Below, piece after piece: positions 34,483 to 46,317 of a stretch of 64,000 bases of DNA. The notes beneath the pieces were generated by a model, which was not told the DNA's origin, did not search any database, and worked only from the letters and a program-made list of their open reading frames with translations. Source of the stretch: Ricinus communis (lineage: Eukaryota; Streptophyta; Magnoliopsida; Malpighiales; Euphorbiaceae); contig NC_063261.1 of the NCBI RefSeq assembly GCF_019578655.1, positions 3,492,201 to 3,556,200 on the forward strand, in the 5' to 3' direction. A program made the position numbers and the translations under genes. The first letter of the stretch is position 1. Each line of letters begins with the position of its first letter.

Positions 34483-34786
34483 CTTCTACACATCTGACCT
34501 GTCAAGAGAAACAAACGGGTCAGTAGAACGGCTGGGCTCACTAGCCAGCAAACAAGCAAGTTGTTTCAATACTTGCTCGTTGGACAACTCCCTTTCATCT
34601 CCCTGCAATGCAACCTCAAAGGGTCATCAAGCACAATTTCCTACATATGAGACTTAACAACATCATCTAAGACATCCATAGAAAATATAGTATCATCATG
34701 GTCTAGGGAATGTCTCATGGAAGCCGCTAAGTCAAAGGTGATAGTCTCATCATCTACCCTAAGTTGGAGCTTCCTATTACAAACAT

Positions 34787-35060
34787 CTATAACGACTCTA
34801 GATGTAGTAATAAGATTAATGGCACAACACTCTCACCCTCCAAATCCATGACAATGAAATCTACAAGGAATATAAACTTGTCTACCTTAACAAGTACATC
34901 CTCAACTATACCCATAGGAATCTTAATAGTCCTATCGCCTAACTGAATGCTCATCCTAGTGGGTTTAGGCTCACTAAAACCAAGTTTATCAAACAGGCTA
35001 GTGGGCATCAAATTAATACTAGCTCCTAGGTCAGCTAATCCATACTGCCAAGGCTGTTAT
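34787..35060 (-). pseudogene. E3 protease
   Basis: Minus-strand reading ADLGASINLMP (about 35020-35050) is the aspartic-protease active-site block in its Athila form D-L-G-A. Then follow SLFDKLGF, IQLGDRTIKIPMGIVEDVLV, KVDKFIFLVDFIVMDLEGES and VPLIL. The frame shifts inside the PFLAT block. This piece extends farther upstream than the E2 protease and shows what the E2 fusion removed. Confidence 0.8.
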
Positions 35061-35069
35061 GGAGTCTAG

Positions 35070-35910
35070 CTGGTTGACCACTTCGTGCTTGACTGGCCGA
35101 CTTCTAGAGGATTGCCACTGGTAGTTGTTCATGGCCATCTCCTCTATTAGATTTGCGCTTGCTCTAGCGTCTTACTGTTCAGGGCCCCACCTATTACAAC
35201 ATCTACCATCTTTCTAGTAGCAAGGTTCAAACCACTGTAGAAAGTCTGAACCTACATCCATACTGGTAGTCCTTGGTGTGGGCAACATTGGAGCAAGTCT
35301 TTATACCTCTCCTAAGTATCATACACGCTCGCATCATCAAACTGCACAAAAGAAGATATGTCATTTCTCAATCTAGCAGCTTTCGTAGGAGGAAAATACT
35401 TATATAAAAAATTCTCAGCCAAAGATCTCCAGGTCGTAATAGTGTTGGCTGGGAGTGACTGCAACCATCTTTTCACTTGGTCCCTCAAAGAAAAAGGAAA
35501 CAACCTCATCGAATGGCATCATCAGTCGTTCCATTTATCTTGAATGTGTCGCAAATCTCCAAGAAGTGGGCTATGTGAGCGTTTGGGTCCTCGCTCGGTA
35601 GTCCCCCAAATTGTACACTATCTTGGACTATTTATATCACGTTCGTCTTTATTTCAAAGTTATTAGCTGCCATAGGTGGTCGCAATATACTCATCTGTGT
35701 CCCCTCAAGAGAAGGTCTAGCAAACTCGTACACTGTCTTATTTTCATCCGCAGCCTGGTTGTTGTCTCCCATCCCTGCTGGTCTATTCACAGAGGCTTCA
35801 ATCTCTATACACGTCTCCTCTCCTTCTTGCATACACTTTCTCAAAAGATGGAGGGATCACTCTAGTTCAGCAAGAGGGTCTACAGGAGTAGGATTAAAGC
35901 TCCTAGTCAT
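35070..35910 (-). pseudogene. E3 gag without zinc knuckle
   Basis: A plausible ATG lies at 35910 (minus strand, MTRSFNPTPVDPLAELE), followed by a TGA and then an open stretch (35632-35844) containing EFARPSLEGTQMSILRPP. The capsid-like block is at 35312-35509: [39 protein letters not shown]. Farther on, IEEMAMNNYQW-like sequence appears near 35120-35150. The usual CEFCGG-type zinc knuckle, retained by E6, is absent because gag runs directly into protease. Start chosen as the first ATG before the conserved N-terminal block. Confidence 0.75.
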
Positions 35911-35936
35911 AAACTACCTAAAATTAAGAGGCAGCA

Positions 35937-38237
35937 TGTCACACCTCCATTACATGCTAACCAACAGACATTTGCCAAGTAACAAACAAGCGTCGTAGAC
36001 TATATACTACATGTAGATAGGTCATATGCAGATTGTTAAGAATTAAGACACAAGGTTATTAACATATAAAACATATGATTATACTTAAACATCATTTAAC
36101 AAGTATTCAAAACATCTTCTTATGCCTTACAAGGCATACTTGCATATACATCACATAACTGCATACAAAATTGCATTAGGAGGAGACTCCGCAAAACTCG
36201 CCCAACCTGACAGAACTGCTAAAAGCTAGACTTCGGATACAACCAACTGATGCACTACTATTTAAAATCCTGAAAAGAATTTGGAGAGGGGTGAGCCTCC
36301 AGCTCAGTAAATAAATAATCAACATAATCTATATCACATACACTTAATACAATTTCCATCCAATCACATAACTTACCATGATTCATAATTTACGCATAAG
36401 TTCATACCATTCTACTCAATTCATTACAACCATCATAAAAAAAAAATACAATTCAGCAATTATGGTTAGTTCTCACAGCTTGTGGATCCCCTTTAATGTG
36501 CTGCTCCACCTCATCCTTACCTATCGCACATGTAAGCTGCTCCACCTCATCCTCACATTACACACTTTTATAGCCTCTCTAGGCTTTAGCCTCCCAAGGC
36601 TTTATATATATATATATATTCTTTTCACAGGGGAATCCACCATTCACATGCACATACGCACTTAACATCATAATTCAATCATTTCACTTATATCATATTC
36701 AAGTAATAATAATTGTTCCACTCAACACCAATCATTTCCATCTCATTCATTCAAACATAACACAATATTAAGCAAACACAACCATTCACGGAACATTTGA
36801 TTAAATATATGATAGCAAATATTAACTATTTACTTACTCAAAATACACTTATTCCTTCAACATAGAAGAACCTCCTTTCTCCACAACTTCCTTTCCAGGC
36901 CTTTGAATTCCTGTTAACACATTCATCAATTCACATTTCATGCATATTCCAAATATTCATGTAAATACTAGTTCTAATGCATTACAAGATCATCCCCTTT
37001 CTAATTCACAAGTCTAACTCTTCCTCTAAGACTCTCAATTACTATTTTAATATCATATATACACGTTCCATCTAGCTATATACGAATTTAACTCAAATTA
37101 ATATCAAATAAATAGCATAAAACTAATCTCCAACATCTCTATTTTTTGGATAGAATTTACTACCAAGGTATATTTATTGCCGGGAAAAATTGGCTTAATA
37201 TAAAATCTCGTATTAAATAGACATATACTTTTATATGTCTAGTTTCATCTCCAGGAAGAATTACTCAATTCTGACTTCTATAGATTTAATTATTCCCAAA
37301 TTACTGAGCAAGGGTCATACAGCTTGTTGTACCCGAGCAGCAATCTATTTGCTCAATTTAAGCAACCAAAATGGCAAAAATAGCAAAATCACAAAACTAC
37401 AAAGTTATAGAGGACTCTTCATAATTTGCATAGACACCAATTAAGCTTAATTTGGACTTATATAACGCATGTTATGCCCAAAATACAGAACATCAAGGTT
37501 GCTGGAATTTTAACAGTTTTCTGTCTTAACATACTTAAACTTAAATCAAGCTTAATCTCTATGCAATCATTCAATACTCTACTAATTCATGATAATCAGA
37601 CCTTTAATTAATCAATAAAAGCATCAATTGAAGTTTTCCCAATTTATAACCAAGAACCCCAATGACAAATTAATAATACTGAAGTAACAACTCACCAATT
37701 TCAGCTTTTGGGTTGCTAATATGCTCAAATCCTTTAGCTTTAGCTTGGCTCCTTCAATAGTTGGTAAAACCCTATCTTAATTCTAAGTTTTTCTAGGTAT
37801 TTCACTCCTCTCTTTTGTTCCAAATTTTGAGTTTTTGGCCATGTATGAATTTTAGAGAAATGAAGAGGTGAAATGAGCTTGCTCATGATTCCAATTTCCA
37901 AGATTCATCTCCCGATGCCACCACCTACTAAAATTAGTTTTATCATCCCAAGTTAATTTTTACTAACCATACATAGGTACTAACTATTAATTATATCTTT
38001 TAAGTCCAATCTATTTACTCAACCTTCAACTATTGGTTCAATTAAGTCTTAAGGTTTAATATACATAACCCAAGTACTTAATCAACTTATCTAAATTAAT
38101 AATCTAATATCATACTTCTTATTAATTAATATATATCTATTCTCATAAAATAAAAATATTATTAATATACCATCATATGCCCAATGATTAAATGTAAATT
38201 CACATAATATGTATGATGAGAAAATGCAGGCGTTACA
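35937..38237 (-). repeat. E5 3' LTR (2301 bp)
   Basis: Inverted ends TGTCACACC (35937) and GCGTTACA (38237). On the minus strand it starts TGTAACGCC right after the PPT. Not closely related in sequence to the E1/S3 LTRs although it shares the terminal pattern. A (TA)n run is at 36602-36619. The open frames in it show no domain. Confidence 0.8.
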
Positions 38238-38445
38238 ACTCTCCCCTCCTTGAGAATTTTCGTCACCGAAATTTTAACAACTCACCAACATTACTGTGGA
38301 ATAGATGCGGATACTTCTGTCTCATATGCTCTTCCACTTCCCAAGTTGCTTCTCTTGGTGAATGATGACTCCACTTAATCTTGACCATAGGAATGTCTTT
38401 ATTTATCAATTGTTTAACCCTTCAATTAAGAATTTCTATCGGTTC
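38238..38445 (-). pseudogene. E5 chromodomain and end of pol
   Basis: Minus-strand reading gives NKDIPMVKIKWSHHSPREAT and then WEVEEHMRQKYP. This is the chromodomain fold of Tekay/Del chromoviruses (usually L-WRNH---EATWE-E--MR--YP). The sequence then ends in frame-shifted codons over the PPT (AAGGAGGGGAGAG). A frameshift near 38430-38450 separates it from the integrase tail. Chromodomains of this group are thought to direct insertion to heterochromatin. Confidence 0.72.
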
Positions 38446-38925
38446 TTCCACATAAGTCAACTTTTTCCGTGATTTCTATCTCTGGCTCTTGAATAATATG
38501 ACTAAGATCTGATCTATATCGCCTCAAGATAGAAACGTGAAAAACATCATGAATAAAAGACAACTCTGAAGGTAATTCTAACCTATATGCCAATGGTCCA
38601 ACTCTTTCAATAATTTCATAAGGTCCTATATACCTCGTACTCAATTTCCCTTGTTTACCAAACCTTAATATTCCTTTCCATGGTGATACCCGCAAGAAAA
38701 CTTTATCACCCACAATATATTCCATTTCCCTTCGCTGCAAATCAGCATAACTCTTTTGTCTGTCTTGTGCTACTTTTAAATTCTTTTTAACTATCTCTAT
38801 TTTATCCATTGTTTCTTATACCAATTCTGGACCTTCAAGCTGTCTTAAACCTTCAATATCCCAGTATACTGGACTTCTACATTTCCTCCCGTACAAATCT
38901 TCTATAATAGCCAGCTAACCCAAGA
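38426..38925 (-). pseudogene. E5 integrase C-terminal region
   Basis: Starts at LYGRKCRSPVYWD (about 38880-38920), then GPELV and the open stretch 38426-38809 with KSYADLQRREMEYIVGDKVF, LRVSPWKG, RYIGPYEIIERVG (GPY motif) and HDVFHVSILRRYRSD. All features match Tekay-type integrase tails. The catalytic core is missing: the sequence upstream changes abruptly from the end of RT to this region. Confidence 0.85.
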
Positions 38926-38929
38926 AAAC

Positions 38930-40145
38930 TTCAAACTTCATAAACATTTCTAGGCGGTTCCTATTCAATAATTGGTTTAATCTTTGATGAATCTGGTTGC
39001 ACTCCATGTTTAGAAATAATATGCCCTAAGAATGCAATTTCCTCCATCCAAAACTCACATTTGCTGAATTTTGCATACAACTGTTTTTCCCTCAAAATCT
39101 GTAAAACAATTCTCAAGTGTTGTTCATGCTCTTCTGGGCTTATGGAGTAAATCAAAATATCATCAATGAACACAATAACAAAGTGATCTAAATATGGTTG
39201 GAAAGTCTTGTTCATCAGTGACATAAAAGCAGCAGGAGCATTTGTTAATAATGGCATAATAATAAATTCATAATGCCCATACCTTGTTCTGAATGCTGTC
39301 TTGGCAATAGATCTCTCTTCAACCCGGAGTCGCCAATAACCTGATCTTAAATCAATTTTAGAGAACACAGTTGCACCTTTTAACTCATCAAGCAAATCAT
39401 CAATTCTCGGCAATGGATATTTATTCTTCATTATAATCCTATTCAATTGCCTATAATCAATACATAATTGCATACTACCATCCTTTTTCTTCACAAACAG
39501 AACTGGTGCTCCCCAAGGTGAAGTACTTGGCCTGATGAAACCTTTATCAAGCAACTCTTCTAATTGCTTTTTCAATTCTTTCAATTCCAATAGAGCCATT
39601 CTGTATGGTGCAATGGAAATAGGTGTCGTGCCAGGGATGATGTCAATCTCAAAATTAACCTCTCGATTTGGTGGCAAACCATGCAAATCATCTAAGAATA
39701 CGTTAGGAAATTCTCTAATCACTGGAACGTCTGATACCCCTGGACTGACCTTAGTAGTATCTACAAAACTAATTAGATATGCTTCACATCTATCTTTAAC
39801 TAACAGACATGCAGTCACTACTGAAATCAAACAATTAGGAATTGTCTTCCTTTCACCCACAATTACTGTTTTCATTTCTCCTTGTATTTCCGTAGCCACT
39901 TCCTTCGTTTTACAATTAACAATAGCATGATTTCTTGACAACCAATCCATCCCCAAAATAACATTAAACTCTTTAAGATTAATAACAACCAAATCTGCAT
40001 GTAGTTTGACACTATCTACTACTACATGACATGATCTCACTATTGTATTTACCATGATAATACCCCCAGCAGGCATAGATACATATATATATCATAACCT
40101 AATGCCTCTATATAACCATGAACACGCGATGCAAAATCATGTGAT
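38930..40145 (-). pseudogene. E5 protease end and reverse transcriptase
   Basis: The longest clean frame (38961-40076, 371 codons) starts at MPAGG inside protease, followed by [18 protein letters not shown] blocks are [74 protein letters not shown], then FIDDILIYS (F-I-D-D catalytic motif), and [10 protein letters not shown]. Upstream, after a frame change near 40100, SLISHDFASRVHGY appears but the D-S-G active site just before it is gone. RNase H is missing beyond about 38935. Confidence 0.88.
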
Positions 40146-40146
40146 A

Positions 40147-40575
40147 TTAATGAACATGTGCATCAGAATCATGAATAGAAAGTGTACCAGTAACAATTTT
40201 AGGTGCTACAAATGCTTCATTTCTGGTAGTAGCAAATACTCTAGCTTGTGCCTGAGGTTGACCAATATGCTTTGATGGTGTTGCTGAAATAGTTAAACCT
40301 CCTCTGCCACTTCTTCCTCTTCCTCTGCCTGAACCAATTGGAATATTTTCACCGACACTACTCTGACCCACTCCAACATTATTTATTCTCATAGGACAGT
40401 CTCTAGAATAATGTCCTGGCCTACCACAAGTGAAACATACTACTGGTCTAGGTCCCCAACATTCTCCAGTATGTCTCCTGTTACACGTAGGATAAACAAG
40501 AGCAGACCCTCTACTGGCGAAAGCTTGTCCTCTATCAAGTCTGGATTAATTGTATCCACCTCTGCTATAAGATAC
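40147..40575 (-). pseudogene. E5 gag C-terminus with zinc knuckles
   Basis: Minus-strand reading includes CNRRHTGEC and CFTCGRPGHYSRDC (a full C-x2-C-x4-H-x4-C knuckle) near 40400-40490. These are followed by a glycine/arginine-rich stretch (GSGRGRGRSGRGG) and ARVFATTRNEA, which leads into protease. This order matches Tekay-type gag. The N-terminal gag domain would lie to the right of 40575 but is replaced by an inverted Athila LTR. Confidence 0.78.
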
Positions 40576-41876
40576 TTAATAGGCTATTTACGTAGCTACA
40601 ATCTAAGGCAATGAACCTATCAATGTAGACTAGCACAAATGGTGAGTATCAAGGTCGTATTCTCGAGAAAGGGTGAACCTAGACCTACTGTAGCGTCTTA
40701 TGTTATCTAACCTAAATAAATTAATGAAGTGTTATGTTATGATTAATTATGAACAAATAATTAATTAAATATCAAATAATCTGAAAGGATTTAGGAAAAC
40801 TCTCGAAGGAAAAAGCAAACCCTAGGGGACCTAAGTTAATTGGATTTTAATGAAGATAGAGATTAATTTGATTATCAATTGCAATTACCCGTGGATAAAG
40901 TCTTAACTGAATTCGGTCTCCCTCTCGAGATAATTGAAATCCTAAACCTAATAACCTAAAGTTGGAATCTCTTCCTAACAATCGATTATTTTATTAGCAT
41001 TAAGGTTTAACTCGCCTCTATTAAGCTTTGTTAATTCTTAATCCGGCTAGTCAATTACCCTTATCTTTAAGTGATTATTAACTAGTTCTTGCTATTCAAA
41101 ATTCTTATTACTAAACGAATTTCTCAATTACATAGAGCAATCTAATACCACAATTCACAACGTCTCATGAATAAAGTCCTCTCATTAATAATGAAATCAA
41201 GAAGAATCAAGAATTGAGAATCAAAATCTCATAACATTAAAATCAATCCAGCAACATAGGAACCCCAATTGGGTTTAATAATTTAGCTACTCATACTAAT
41301 AAGCATCACAAAATAAGGAATAGAATTAGAAAAGTAAATTAAAGGCATGTACACCCTTCTTCTTCAAGTTGGATGAGAAACCCTAAATTTTCAATTCAGA
41401 ATAGTAAACCCTAATTTGCCTCTTGAGTGCTCCCAAATCTTGTCTTGATCTTCAATTTGATGTTAAAACAAGTGTAATCCTTCCTTCAATTGATGAACTT
41501 GATCTCCCAAGGTCAAGAATTAAGGTATAGAAACAAATAATTAAAGTTTGTATAACGGAAATCAAGTCAGAAAATCAAACCCTAATTCACCAAATCGCAT
41601 TTGCTTATATAATCCTTTCTGCACGGCAGTGGTCAAGCCTGTGCTGATAAGCACGGGCGGAGTCCATGCCGTGCTGAACCTACACATTCAGCTTTTGTTG
41701 ACCTCTTCCAGGTCGTGCCCTAGCCGGTGCTGAGCCACCACGGGCCATGGTGGAGGCCGTGGTGGCTACGGAAACCGTGCCAAAATGGCAATCTTTGAGG
41801 GCAGCTACTTGACAATTCAACACTGCCGGAGTCCAGGCTGTGCTCAACCTCGGAATACTAGTCCTTGCTCAATTTT
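40576..41876 (-). repeat. Truncated Athila-type LTR, minus strand
   Basis: Begins TTAATAGGCTATTTACG, the reverse of the usual LTR end (AAATAGCTTATCA), and shows all U5 and U3 blocks of the E3/E4 type. It stops near 41876, before the expected start GATATGC...TCA. Relationship to the E3 5' LTR remnant at 48090 is unclear: both are minus strand and overlap in content for more than 1 kb, so they are separate copies. Confidence 0.7.
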
Positions 41877-42361
41877 GCTGTTCATAAAGGTGGACGTTTT
41901 TAGAGTTATTCCTTGTTTAATTTGCTGTTGGAATTTCAGTTTTAAGTGTGTAATAAAACCTTTGTAATCCGCCTTTAATAGTTGTTACAAAGATTTTCTT
42001 TATTTAGCACTTTTATTTGCTGTTTAATTAGGGATGTTACAAGGGAATGTTAATCCTTGTGGCTGGTCAGTGTTTAGGAGGAAGTTGAAGAGATTATCTA
42101 TGTCATGTAACTCTTCTAGTGGTTGAGTATAAATAGAACTCATGGCCAAGTGTTATAGGCATTGAGAGTTGAAAACAAATCTAATTTCTTTGTGAAATTA
42201 TTCTAAGTGTTTTACTTTGTGTTTACACGCCCTTTTGCTCTTACTACTTAGTGTTTGAGAGTAGAAGTTTAAGAGTGCTTTACTTAGTGTCTTGTTCTTT
42301 TATTTATTCCCTACCATTCAAAGTACTCAAACTCATTCCAAAAATGATCTTATTCCTTTTC
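41877..42361 (+). other. Unclassified promoter-bearing segment, possible short LTR
   Basis: Unlike its neighbours. It contains TGTTGGAATTTCAG near 41922, a canonical TATA box TATAAATAG (42128-42136), and T-rich sequence after it, ending in TTCCACA near 42365. Length, TATA position and TGTT start suggest a solo or truncated Ty1/copia-like LTR, but neither a duplication nor a partner is visible. Confidence 0.35.
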
Positions 42362-43040
42362 CACATCATTGGACGACTGTCTGTCAGAGCTTTCACAAAT
42401 TGGTTATATGACACCACTAGGGATCAGACAGATGATCAACATGTAGATGATCACGGCTACTCGACATCCACATGGCATAGAGTACAGGCTTGTCAATGCA
42501 ATAGTAAGGGAGGCTAGAGAGGCAGCAGCTAGAGGAGCCCAAGACCCAATGGCTGAAATTCCAGATGTTAGGATTCCTAACCCAGCTAGAGTTTTTATGC
42601 CTACATCTAGAGCCTCCTCTTCTTATTCTGCAGGGACATCGAGTGCTCAAATCAATGCTTTGGCTGACTGACTAGATCGAGTTTGCGATTTACAACAGCA
42701 GCACTATACTGAGTTTGTGTAGCATAGAATGAAGTTTGGGCAGTTTAAAGAGGAGACTAGGGCACAGTTTCAGGGTTTAAACGATACGCTCCAGCAGCTT
42801 ATGCATGTGTTGGACAGGCAGGTCACCCAGACAGACCTAATGGAGGAGCAGATTCAAAAGATGGCGGAGACCGGAGCACAAAATCAGCGATTCATCAATG
42901 ATATGGAGTTCGATCTAGCAGGTTGCTTCATGGACCCTGTACCACCACCACCACCCCCTCCTTCAGTGCCTTCCCCTACTCCTCACCCTCCAGTAGATCC
43001 GGTCCGTGAGGATGACCCTTTGGCAGACTACCAGCAGTGA
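42362..43040 (+). pseudogene. E4 second-ORF C-terminal half
   Basis: Colinear with E2 13572-14220. It reads through TPLGIRQM, VRIPNPARVFMP, then a TGA and, after TEFV, a TAG at 42719-42721, and then the open stretch 42729-43040. That stretch (103 codons) has FKEETRAQFQGLNDTLQQLM, a likely coiled coil, then INDMEFDLAGCFMDP and a run of prolines ending DYQQ. At one site E2 has ATGCAGATG where E4 has ATGTAGATG, a direct CAG-to-TAG change. Confidence 0.72.
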
Positions 43041-44143
43041 AAAGAATTTTCTGCTATTTTTCTTTTCCTTTTCCTTTTTATTTTGCTTCTTTATTTTTAT
43101 TTTACTTTATTTTCATTTCTTTTTGCATTTTCATTTTATGTTATTTTCTTTCATTTTCCTTTCATGTTATGTTATTTTAGTGGAACACTTTGCTTTGCCG
43201 TCTTGATATGTACATTTAATATTATTTTCATTCTTTATGATGTGCTAGTTATGTGCTATACTCAGTTTTAATTTTTCTAACACTGTGGACAGTGTTATGC
43301 TCAAGTGTAGGGTAGGTATCTGTGTCTCTATCCCTTAATTGTTTAAAGCAATGATAATGGACTATTCTTAGGATGGTAGGACCTAGGTTTTTCATGACAA
43401 TTAAGTTTTAGTTTATTCTTTCATAATTATTGACTTAATTCACACACTTTGATTGTCCCTCTCGATCTTTTGTTCTTGAAAGCAATTTCACTGTATTCAA
43501 TATGTTAATTTGGCCGGGTTAAACTAGTGTTACTTGAGTTCCTTGCAAATTTACAACCTTTTGACTTTGAACTTTGATTATGCCAATCTCGTATTCAATT
43601 TATGTGATGATTCAATTGATAAGTCTGGGAACCAATTGCATATTTTAGCCACTTCAAACGTGAGTTCTTCAACCAATATTTGAGCATCAATTGCACATTA
43701 TGCTCATGACTTTTCTTGTTTGAGTGTGTTTTCTACTTAATTTCGTTTCTAGAACTTGCTCTGTAATGCTTGTTGAGGTTACATGAATTTTTGAATACCT
43801 TTAGATGATTTGGGCAACTTAGGATTTCACCACATTTCTGTTCAAAAGCCTACCATTTGTTTCCATTAGTCAGCCAGTTTGAGCCTTAACCTTCTCTTCA
43901 TGATTTACACCTAATCACTAGACATACACCATTATATACATCTATCTTTCCTTTCACCTTGTATACTGAGTGATTATGTGTTATGCTTCTTCATTTATGG
44001 AATCACAATGCCTAACGTTGTTCTGAATTCACTTAGTCTTTTTAGTCATTCTTTGATGCTCCCTTCAATCCAAATTGGATAACAATTCTTATTGCTTATG
44101 TCACTAATCATGCAGCCCCTATATAAGCTACTGTAATATATAT
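43041..44143 (+). other. E4 3' untranslated region, proximal part
   Basis: No gene. T-rich block at 43060-43180 gives spurious hydrophobic frames. It holds the perfect inverted repeat AACACTG-TGGA-CAGTGTT (43279-43296), followed by CAAGTGTAGGGTAGGTA (43302-43318). Ends at the S3 target site TATAT. Confidence 0.65.
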
Positions 44144-46317
44144 TGTCACGACCCACTCTGTGGACCCGTGACCAGCACTAGGGAATGGGTAGGCTTAAGG
44201 CCACCGAATCCCGTAGTAAGCCTGACACTCACTAACTCAATCAAATCTCATCTCACATTAATATTATTAAAGCCACAAATTATCTTAATAGTTACATTTT
44301 ACATAATTACTTCGGTCTGCCAGAAAAATTAGGCGAGACCTGAAACTCAGAAAATTACCACTGATACCTCTACTATTACTACTGTGGAGAATCTAAGATT
44401 TTTACAATTTGACATACCAAATCAAACACCACCTGATGACGAAGGAATTGGGTTACTGAATAAGAGTCGCGGGAAAACTAACAGTCACGCATTTGAAAAA
44501 AAATAAATTAAGACTGTCAGTCTGGAGAGTGAGTTAAAATCAAATAATTTAGAGACTATTGCAGTCTTTACAGAAAATATTAATTATTCGAATCAGTATA
44601 TCAAACCATGCACGTAAATACAACTCATATTATAATTATACCATAATAAATAAATAAATAAATAAATAAATTAAAATATATTTTTACTTTTACGAGACGA
44701 GTGGCTCAGTAGAACCCTAACCCCAAATTCTAATAGCCTTTTGGCTCTCTTAATCCAACAGGTCTGGCGCCCAGAGAGCAAAGCTCGACCAGGGTCCTTA
44801 CCTCCAGCCTGAACACTTGATTCCAACCAAGCCGGCTCCCAGAGAGTATTGCACGACCAGGGACCTTACCTCCGACCTGAACACTTGATTCTAACCAAGC
44901 CGGTGCCCAGAGAGCATCACTCAACCAGGGACCTTACCTTCGGCAATTTACTTAAATCAGCCTAGAGAGCCATGCTCGACCAGGGCAAAACTCATCATAA
45001 TCTTATTACCTGTCCATGATCATTACCGGTGCGCACGCGGTCCTTATGTAACCCATCAAGCAGCATATTCTACGCGACCACATTTCCCAAATCGCAATCA
45101 TCACATTTTCGATCTGACCCTTGATCATCCGGAGAGATTTTCGGACGATCTCGGCCGTTGATTCTCAAACGGAGTCCGATCGCCACGAAACTGGTGCCAT
45201 TGCAAAGCTTGAGCTGAGGAGAGTCGGGATACGTGCTCCGATTGTCCATCCTCCGCAGGAGCTCGCCGGAAAAGCCGGAAAACGCAGCTGCCACCTACTT
45301 CGCCAGAACTCCCTCCTTCGGCCACCAAAACTGACGCCGCTATCGCCAAGAGGAAGCTCTCTTCGAGGGGAGCCGATCGCCACCAAGATCAGCCGGAAAG
45401 ACCACCGGAAATGGCCGGAACGGCCTTCAAAAGCCGATGCCCTTCTCGTGCTTCGCTTGCCGACAACGCCGGAGCTTGCGCTGGCCGCCGACACCAAGAA
45501 TCTCGCGCCGGCCACTCGACCTTGAATGCCGATCTTCTCATCCCCGCGTGATTCTCTCTCTCCCCGACACCTCTCTCTCTCCTTTTCCTTCTTCCTCGAT
45601 TGCTTTCCTTTCAATACCGACATTTGACCCCTGAACTTTTCCTTATTACAATTTGGTCCCTCAACTTTCTTAATTACTTACAATTTCATCCTCCAGAATT
45701 TCCAATTAACCCTTAAACTTTTCTTTAGCCTTTCAATTAAGCCCCTAGCTTATTTAGTTTGGGCCAATTTAGAATTATTGAAAATACATAATTACATAAA
45801 TACCCCTGCTGACACATTTATTTATAAAAAATACCAAACATCCAAATTTCCATTAAAACCCCATATTAATGAAATTACACTTTTAAATCCTCATCCAAAA
45901 ATAAATTTTTAATTTAGTATTAACATAATTAATTTAAATAATCAATTTGCTAAATATTTTTCAGTTTAAAATTTAATACCACTAGTTAATTAAAATACCT
46001 ATTTTTCTTAAATTCCTTTTATAAAAACACCCTTTACAATTTCTCCACAATTTTTCAATACATAATTTTATTTATATAAATATGCATTTGGAGAAAATTT
46101 GAATAACCAAAATATAATTATTTCTCAAATAATTTACTTAATTAATTTCTTAAAAATTCAAACTAATAGGATATAGAAAGAATGACTCCTTTATTAGTCT
46201 AATATTAAAATTTTAAATTTGCATTTAAATTATTCCAACTAGACCAAGTAAAAATTAAATTAAATTAATTTTAAATAAAAACTCATTATTAAATATATAT
46301 AAATTCCGGATATTACA
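44144..46317 (-). mobile_element. S3: solo Tekay-type LTR (2174 bp)
   Basis: Starts TGTCACGACCCACTC and ends CGGATATTACA, the same ends as the E1 LTRs but about 0.7 kb shorter. Flanked by TATAT at 44139-44143 and 46318-46322. Removing it restores the E4 sequence TAATATATATACATAGTATA, also present in E2 at 15241. An (AAAT)n microsatellite is at 44645-44672. Open frames such as 45121-45525 are LTR sequence. Confidence 0.92.

Larger units (their letters stand above)
35937..40575 (-). mobile_element. E5: Tekay-type chromovirus, internally deleted, 5' end missing
   Basis: One LTR (35937-38237) lies at its 3' side on the minus strand, preceded by a PPT and a chromodomain-bearing pol. Moving right come integrase tail, RT, protease and the gag zinc knuckles. 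The sequence then stops at 40575 where a truncated Athila LTR begins. No 5' LTR or PBS remains. It inserted just upstream of E3 gag, whose ATG lies 26 bases to the left, so E5 landed in the E3 leader. The left flank is CAGCA (35932-35936), and the matching right copy is not seen. Confidence 0.82.

Noticed and set aside
36595..36625. (TA)n and other short AT microsatellites as possible origins or satellites
   Set aside because: Too short and isolated; simple microsatellites of the kind common in LTR DNA.
39535..39930. 131-codon plus-strand frame
   Set aside because: Antisense shadow of the E5 reverse transcriptase/protease frame.
45121..45634. Overlapping open frames of 134 and 152 codons on both strands
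   Set aside because: Both are inside solo LTR S3, in its GC-richer part homologous to E1 LTR sequence; no conserved protein frame across the copies.
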